Assembly (NCBI RefSeq): GCF_017744115.1
Contig: NZ_JAGHQW010000018.1
Location: 38,784-102,783, forward strand
Length of the DNA: 64,000 nt
Direction: 5' to 3'
Origin: Salinisphaera sp. G21_0
Lineage (GTDB): Bacteria; Pseudomonadota; Gammaproteobacteria; Pseudomonadales; Endozoicomonadaceae
Under the pieces are notes generated by a model. The model did not search any database, was not told where the DNA came from, and saw only the letters and a program-made list of their open reading frames with translations. A program made the translations under genes and the position numbers. Of the stretch, positions 59,263-64,000 are shown piece by piece (position 1 is the stretch's first letter; each line of letters begins with the position of its first letter).

Positions 59263-59484
59263 AAATTATATTCCTTTATTGCATTAGAGTTTCTCAATTG
59301 GAGTGTGCAGCTGTTAAAAATTTTCATTTATGAAAAAAATAATTGTTTACCTGAACCGCCCCGGTTGGAGGGATGCCAAGGGATTGACGACATCGGTGTA
59401 TTTCTCGGTGTAGCACGGACTTCTCCATGAAAGCCGTGATTTTTGTTCAAGCAGGCTATTTCCGGGTTCCTGAAATGGCCCACT

Positions 59485-60603
59485 TCAATAAAATTTACGA
59501 TCAGTCCCATTTAAAATATTTCGACATTTTTCAATCGCTGCATCCGCTTCTGACAACCGTCTCTGCAAAAAACCATCGGAGTCGATAAAGCGAGCAGGCG
59601 GCGAGCACTTTCTAATGTCGGCCAACAGTGTTTCCAGGGCATCCACATGACGATTCATTTGTACCACTTCATTTTCTGGTACCGGATCGGGTATGGAACA
59701 AATCCTGCGTACCGGGGAATAGCATTTCAGGCCTTTTTCAAGGTTTTCCAGATTGACCATGTGAGTTTCAGCATGCTGCAGCTGCGCTTTTAATCCATCC
59801 TCCTGCTGTTCAACCTGTTTCTCCAGCAACTCAATCTTGACAGCCTTATCCATTTGCTGGTGACCATCAATAACCGATTTCTCTACATTTAAATTTTTTG
59901 CCAGAAGTAGAAATAATTTATCATCAAATGGTTCATTAGCCCTAAGAGCAGCTATTGGTTGCCTGTAAACAGACTCACCGAGTCCTGCTAAGCTGTTCAT
60001 CCTCATGGCATTAAGAACAAAACCGACATTACGGATCAAATCCTCCAGTTCACTGTCACACCTTAACAGTTCAGCTATGGGCAGTAGGCCCATGCCATTA
60101 TTGGTGCTGACATTAACCGTCGGCGGATTCACTGCCTGCAACGGTGCCGACGAGCCCCTGTAAACCGGGCTTGTCAAAGGATCGGCAGGAGTATGCGCCA
60201 TGTCGGTGGCCACCTGACTGGCCGGTTCTGACTGGTCAGTGCTACACAGTTCAACCTGACTGACCGGTTCTGACTGATCAGTGCTACACAGTTCGACCGC
60301 GGCTGAATCATCAGGATCTTCTGACGGTGACTGTGGGCTTGCCCCTGATGGTTCCACGTCATTATGACTTTTGCCAAACAGCAGGGATAACCCGGACACA
60401 GCGAAAACCGCCCCAAATACCGCAGCCGCAACATAAAAGCCAGTAGCCAGGGCAGCCACAGCGGCAACTCCCGAGACAAAACAAGTCACCCCTTTAAGTA
60501 CCTTAATAGTGCGACCAAGCCAGCTGCCAGAACCAGAAGGTGCAGGATCATCTTGAGCAGCGCCCAAGCCACTTTGGACAGGTATCGGGTTACCAGAGAT
60601 CAT
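59485..60603 (-). CDS. Array member 2, type A: Inc-like hydrophobic-hairpin protein
   Basis: A 372-residue paralog. The N-terminus MISGNPIPVQ is shared with type B for its first six residues; the hairpin (about 35-77, CFVSGVAAVAALATGFYVAA and AVFAVSGLSLLF) is of the Ala-rich type A form. The linker contains VELCSTDQSEP twice in tandem (about residues 103-125), an internal duplication not seen in the other type A copy. The C-terminal half has the same plan as type B (ANEPFDDKLFLLLAKNL; KIELLEKQVEQ; HVDALETLLADI; AAIEKCRNILNGTD). Unknown function; membrane-inserted secreted protein by inference. Confidence 0.75.
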   Translation of the reverse strand: MISGNPIPVQSGLGAAQDDPAPSGSGSWLGRTIKVLKGVTCFVSGVAAVAALATGFYVAAAVFGAVFAVSGLSLLFGKSHNDVEPSGASPQSPSEDPDDSAAVELCSTDQSEPVSQVELCSTDQSEPASQVATDMAHTPADPLTSPVYRGSSAPLQAVNPPTVNVSTNNGMGLLPIAELLRCDSELEDLIRNVGFVLNAMRMNSLAGLGESVYRQPIAALRANEPFDDKLFLLLAKNLNVEKSVIDGHQQMDKAVKIELLEKQVEQQEDGLKAQLQHAETHMVNLENLEKGLKCYSPVRRICSIPDPVPENEVVQMNRHVDALETLLADIRKCSPPARFIDSDGFLQRRLSEADAAIEKCRNILNGTDRKFY

Positions 60604-60923
60604 GAGTCATATCCTTTTATTCTAATGATAATGCTGACTTAGATTATGCGAATGTTAAAAAATTTCATTTATGAAAAGAAAGAATAATTCTTTACCGGAA
60701 CCCTGGTTGGCAGGATGCTCACGGGGTTGATCACACTTCTGTTATTTTTCGGTATATTACAACCATCCCCATGGCAGCGTTGTCGAAACCCACTTCACCC
60801 TGATACCACTCATTTAAGAGCCTTGAGCTCTTTACGTTGATCAATTGGCTCCAGTGAATTCATGGGATCTCTTGATACCCCAATTGATTCTTAAACGAGT
60901 GGTTGTAAACTCCCCCCCCTGAT
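60604..60923. other. Region upstream of array member 2
   Basis: It includes the conserved promoter-proximal leader of the type A gene (with AAAGGA) and an inverted-repeat element at 60805-60903. About 200 bp of it (roughly 60690-60885) have no counterpart in the second unit, where AAAGAATAATTC is joined directly to CTAAACGACTGG. Confidence 0.6.
60805..60903. repeat. Short inverted-repeat element (ACCACTCRTTTAAGA ends)
   Basis: 99 bp with 16-bp imperfect inverted ends (ACCACTCATTTAAGAG against ACCACTCGTTTAAGAA) and inner CAATTGG/CCAATTG arms. MITE-like. Only its right edge has a likeness in the second unit (near 63632-63648). Confidence 0.6.
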
Positions 60924-61043
60924 TTACTGATTTGTTCCGTTCAAAATATCTTTACATTTCTGTACAGCTTCAGCCGCTTTTGACATTCTGTCTTGCAGTA
61001 AGTCATCGGTTTGTATCAATAGACCAAGAGCACTTTTGTCAAT
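60924..61043 (-). pseudogene. C-terminal remnant of a third array paralog (type C)
   Basis: Read on the minus strand, it gives IDKSALGLLIQTDDLLQDRM then SKAAEAVQKCKDILNGTNQ and a stop at 60924, matching the ends of type A and B proteins without being a copy of either. Its 5' side is cut at 61043 by fusion to a duplicated exporter tail. Confidence 0.8.
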
Positions 61044-61092
61044 GCTGGTAAAGAAAGAAGGAGAAATGGAAGCGACTGTAACGGTAGGTTAA
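61044..61092 (+). pseudogene. Duplicated 3' tail of the exporter gene (copy 2)
   Basis: It repeats GCTGGTAAAGAAAGAAGGAG and on to GGTTAA, identical to the exporter gene end over this stretch, and continues with the same downstream hairpin. It marks the junction between two duplicated units. Confidence 0.85.
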
Positions 61093-61161
61093 GGCTGACC
61101 GAGAATTGGTCCCTGAACTTTATCTGGTTCAGGGACGCTGAAATAGCCCACTCACCCACAT

Positions 61162-62244
61162 TTACGGTGTGGTTTGTGCAAAAATATTTCTATATTTCTG
61201 AACAGCTTTCGCTGCTTTTGACATCCCGCGTTGCAGTTTTTCATCCGCCAGGATCAGTTCAGCAATGACACTTTTGTTAATGCGGGATAACAGCGAATCA
61301 AAAGCATCCACATGCTCCTTCATTGTTGCTATAACAATGTCTGAAACCGGATCAGGTTCGCCAATTAACCTGTCTGGTAGAACATAGGCTTTCAGGTTCT
61401 GTTTAATGTTCTGGAGATCCGCCTTTAGTTTAACAGCATGATTCTTTTGCACCTTATGCTTGTCCTCCAGCTTTTTATACTCCCTTTCTAACAACGCAAT
61501 CTTTTCAGATTCATCAATACTCTGGTGACCATTAATAATCGATTGGTTTACGCGTAAAAGTTGAGCCAATTCCAGAAAGAGCCTGTCATCAAATGGTTCT
61601 TTAGTTTTTAGAATATCCAATTGTTCCCTGGGATGAGTCAGATCGCGACAGTCTGTTAAGAAATGGAGCATTATTTGATTTAGAACTATACCAACTTCTC
61701 CTTGCCCATAGCTCAATTCAATCTTACACATCTCCAAGCCAGCTAAATCAGGTCTAAAGCCATTACCGGGGCTTTCACCGGGGCTTACTGCAGGGCTTTC
61801 ATTGCCCCTCTCTGACCTCGTTGTATTAACCGGATCCGAAGGGCTCTGGTAAAACATCTGCTCCCTAAAATGACCAGAGATGCTTTCGAAATTAGAGTTA
61901 CGTGTTATCGGACAAGTACCTATATAGCCGAGAGCTTCTTCTTTATCACAATCATCTGTCGGTGATTGTGAATCGGACTCTGAAGCTTCCTCAGCTTGAT
62001 TAATGTTGTCAAACAGCGAGGTTGCTGGCACAACGAAAATTGCCCCCAATAACGTTGCCACAAGATAAACGCCTGTAGCCAGAATCACGACAGGCAAAGC
62101 GACTACTCCCGAAACAAAAAGACCCACTGCCTTAAGTACTTTGATCGCTCGCCCCTTCCAAGAGCCAGAATCAGAAGTTACCGGATCATTTTGAGCAGCT
62201 CCCAAGCTATTTGGGGGGGGGGTTGTAGGGTTACCGGAGATCAT
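61162..62244 (-). CDS. Array member 3, type B: Inc-like hydrophobic-hairpin protein
   Basis: A 360-residue close paralog of member 1: same N-terminus (with one extra Pro from a run of eight G on the plus strand), same hairpin at about 36-78, same CPITRNS segment, and same C-terminal helices (KEPFDDRLFLELAQLLRVNQ; DAFDSLLSRINKSVIAELI). Differences cluster between residues 120 and 165, where it has an extra SPGESPGNG-type insertion. The homopolymer at codons 8-10 could cause phase variation. Confidence 0.75.
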   Translation of the reverse strand: MISGNPTTPPPNSLGAAQNDPVTSDSGSWKGRAIKVLKAVGLFVSGVVALPVVILATGVYLVATLLGAIFVVPATSLFDNINQAEEASESDSQSPTDDCDKEEALGYIGTCPITRNSNFESISGHFREQMFYQSPSDPVNTTRSERGNESPAVSPGESPGNGFRPDLAGLEMCKIELSYGQGEVGIVLNQIMLHFLTDCRDLTHPREQLDILKTKEPFDDRLFLELAQLLRVNQSIINGHQSIDESEKIALLEREYKKLEDKHKVQKNHAVKLKADLQNIKQNLKAYVLPDRLIGEPDPVSDIVIATMKEHVDAFDSLLSRINKSVIAELILADEKLQRGMSKAAKAVQKYRNIFAQTTP

Positions 62245-62473
62245 AAATTATATTCCTTTATTGCATTAGAATTACCTAGTTAGAGTGTGCAGCTGTTAAA
62301 AAGTTTCATTTATGAAAAAAAATAATTGTTTGCCTGAACCGCCCCGGTTGGAGGAATAGGAATGCCAAGGGATTGACCTCATTGGTGTATTTTTCGGTGT
62401 AGCACGGCCTTGCCCATGAAAGCCGTGACTTTTGTTCAAACAGGCTATTTCAGGGTCCCTGAAATGGCCCACT

Positions 62474-63547
62474 TCAATAATATTTACGATCAGTCCCATT
62501 TAAAATATTTCGACATTTTTTAATCGCTGCATCCGCTTCTGACAACCGTTCATGCAATGAGTCATCAGCGTCGATAAGGTCAGCAAGCGAGCGCTTTCTA
62601 ATGTTGGCCAACACTGTATCCAGGGCATCCACATGACGCTTCATATGTGACACGTTACTTTCTGGTACCGGATCAGGTATTGAACTAATGTTGAGTAACG
62701 GGGAGTGGCGCTGCAGGTCTTCTTTAAGGTTTTCCAGATTGACCATTTGAGTTTTAACATGCCCCAACTGCACTTGGGGCACATCCTTATGCTGTTCAAC
62801 CAGTTTCTCCAGCAAATCAATCTTGACAGCCTTATCCAGTTGCTGGTGACCATCAATAACCGATTGATCCACCTTTAAACGTTTTGCCAGAAGCAGAAAT
62901 AAATCTTCATCAAATGGTTCACTGCTTCTAAGAGTACCTATGTGCTTCCTGTAAAATGACGGGCTGTCGGCTGATAAGCTGTACAGCCTCATGGCATCAA
63001 GAGCCACATAGACATTTCTTATCCCATCGTCCAGTGAACTGTGACACCTCAGCAGTTCAGCCTTGGGCAGGAGGCCCCTGCCATTATTGGTGCTGACATT
63101 AACCGTCGGCGGACTCATTGTCTTAACCGGTGTCGGCGCGCCCCTGTATACCGTGCTTGTCGTATAATCGGCAGGAGTATGCGTATTGTGGGTGGCCAAA
63201 TGACTGACCGGTTCTGACTGGTCAGTGCTACACAGTTCCACTGCGCCTGTATCATCAGGATCATCTGAAGGTGACTGTGGACTTGCCCCTGATGGCTCAA
63301 TGTTATTATGACTATTGCCAAACAGCAGGGATAATCCGGACACAGCGAAAACCGCTCCACATAACGCAGCCGCAACATAAAAGCCTGCTGCCAGAGCAGC
63401 GATGGCGGCAACTCCCGAGACAAAACAGGTCACCCCTTTAAGCGCCTTTATAGCGCGGCCAAGCCATATGCCAGAACCAGTAGATGCCGGATCATCTTGA
63501 GCAGTGCCCAAGCCATTTTGAGCCGGTATTGGGTTACCGGAGATCAT
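62474..63547 (-). CDS. Array member 4, type A: Inc-like hydrophobic-hairpin protein
   Basis: A 357-residue type A paralog. N-terminus MISGNPIPAQNGLG, hairpin at about 35-77 (CFVSGVAAIAALAAGFYVAA), a single VELCSTDQSEP linker, then the PPTVNVSTNNGRGLLPKAEL block shared with member 2 (in parts) and the usual helical C-terminus ending CRNILNGTDRKYY. It served as reference for the frameshift in member 0. Function unknown. Confidence 0.75.
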   Translation of the reverse strand: MISGNPIPAQNGLGTAQDDPASTGSGIWLGRAIKALKGVTCFVSGVAAIAALAAGFYVAAALCGAVFAVSGLSLLFGNSHNNIEPSGASPQSPSDDPDDTGAVELCSTDQSEPVSHLATHNTHTPADYTTSTVYRGAPTPVKTMSPPTVNVSTNNGRGLLPKAELLRCHSSLDDGIRNVYVALDAMRLYSLSADSPSFYRKHIGTLRSSEPFDEDLFLLLAKRLKVDQSVIDGHQQLDKAVKIDLLEKLVEQHKDVPQVQLGHVKTQMVNLENLKEDLQRHSPLLNISSIPDPVPESNVSHMKRHVDALDTVLANIRKRSLADLIDADDSLHERLSEADAAIKKCRNILNGTDRKYY

Positions 63548-63664
63548 AAGATATATTCCTTAATTCTATTAATAATGCTCCATTAGATTGAGTGAATGTT
63601 AAAAAGTTTCATTTATGAATAAAGAATAATTCCTAAACGACTGGTTTTAAACTTCACCCCTTAT
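63548..63664. other. Leader of array member 4
   Basis: Promoter-proximal region with the conserved ribosome-binding sequence; aligns with 60604-60690 and the right edge of the 60805-60903 element of the neighbouring unit. Confidence 0.5.
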
Positions 63665-63870
63665 TTACAGATTGGTTCTGTTGAAAATATATTTACATGT
63701 CTGAACAGCTTCAGCCGCGTTTGACAGCTTTTCTTGCAGTGAGACATCGTCTTTTACCAATAGACCAAGAGCACTTTCGTCAATGTCGGATAACAGCGTA
63801 TCCAAAGCATCCATATAACCCTTCATTTGCGCTGCCTCATGCTCTGGAACAGGATCAGGTAAACAACAAA
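63665..63870 (-). pseudogene. C-terminal remnant of the type C paralog (second copy)
   Basis: On the minus strand it reads PDPVPEHEAAQMKGYMDAL, then LLSDIDESALGLLVKDD and KLSNAAEAVQTCKYIFN with a stop at 63665, homologous to the ends of types A and B and to the remnant at 60924-61043. Upstream (near 63870) an in-frame stop appears where a transposase-like end begins, so the gene was cut there. Confidence 0.8.
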
Positions 63871-63875
63871 ACCGG

Positions 63876-64000
63876 CTATGTTGCCTTTAAGGGTTGAAAG
63901 TGAATAAATTCCAAAATTTTGTTGGCCAGTCGATCAGCTGTCAAAGTATTAATGCTCGTTAGAGCCCTTCGCCAGCCCAGGTAATGTGCCAGATATTTTG
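63876..64000 (-). mobile_element. C-terminal end of a transposase-like gene (cut by window edge)
   Basis: An open frame enters from the right edge and ends with TAG at 63876. The visible 40 residues include YLAHYLGWRRAL and end FQPLKAT, wording that recalls C-termini of IS4-type transposases. Only the tail is visible, so the family is tentative. Its position explains the truncation of the type C paralog. Confidence 0.45.

Noticed and set aside
1..64000. CRISPR arrays, tRNA or rRNA genes
   Set aside because: None recognised; the tandem repeats seen are either coding repeats or the 15-bp sahR leader repeats, with no spacer pattern.

Overview
The window looks like chromosomal DNA from a host-associated gammaproteobacterium of the Endozoicomonas type (Oceanospirillales). 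The housekeeping genes have a Pseudomonas-like gene order: an ABC-F ATPase, an AlgP-like histone, an FKBP isomerase and AlgQ/Rsd, then gshA, tex, pckA and hslO, then a PilG/H/I/J-ChpA-ChpC chemosensory cluster. Among them lie many proteins of eukaryotic or effector character. The genus is inferred from this mixture; no rRNA or tRNA gene was recognised.

Layout. 1-16.6 kb: core genes, with two insertions, a RING-H2 protein with tandem repeats (1.4-2.2 kb) and a WD40-like propeller protein (10-12 kb). 16.8-27.5 kb: twitching/chemosensory operon pilG-pilH-pilI-pilJ-chpA-chpC, without pilK or chpB. 27.7-32.1 kb: accessory island with an ankyrin-like protein, a large-clostridial-toxin-like glycosyltransferase, a broken hutX and a pair of small membrane paralogs. 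32.2-36.3 kb: a three-domain flavin reductase (OYE, FMN-bind, fumarate-reductase type) and its flavin transferase ApbE. 37.0-38.6 kb: a protein with a YopJ-type catalytic triad. 38.7-46.2 kb: DUF3332 lipoprotein, rsmE and a methionine-cycle group (metF, ahcY, metK and a SahR-like ArsR-methyltransferase regulator); two matching palindromes lie upstream of ahcY and of sahR-metK. 46.6-48.1 kb: an ATP/ADP translocase of the NTT/Tlc family. 48.8-55.2 kb: tkt and a polyamine operon speE-speA plus an AdoMet decarboxylase of the eukaryotic sequence class. 55.5-56.8 kb: a Bcr/CflA drug exporter. 56.8-64 kb: a tandem array of paralogs, each with a bilobed hydrophobic hairpin near the N-terminus and a helical C-terminal region, resembling chlamydial Inc proteins in architecture.

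The genes fit together as a conserved metabolic backbone into which a host-interaction repertoire has been inserted: a possible ubiquitin ligase, acetyltransferase, glycosyltransferase, ankyrin and propeller effectors, nucleotide import and hairpin membrane proteins. No secretion apparatus is encoded here, so secretion of these candidates is inference.

Non-coding DNA is shaped by at least two palindromic element families. One ends in GGAGGCTGWCCGAGAATAG and the other in TAAGTAGTTRRCCAAATGG; they share an internal core of about 49 bp. Several copies sit exactly at gene 3' ends and supply the stop codon or last codons (tkt, the YopJ-like gene) or abut the stop (ahcY). The right-hand array carries copies of the exporter gene's 3' tail, which show that a unit of about 3 kb was duplicated.
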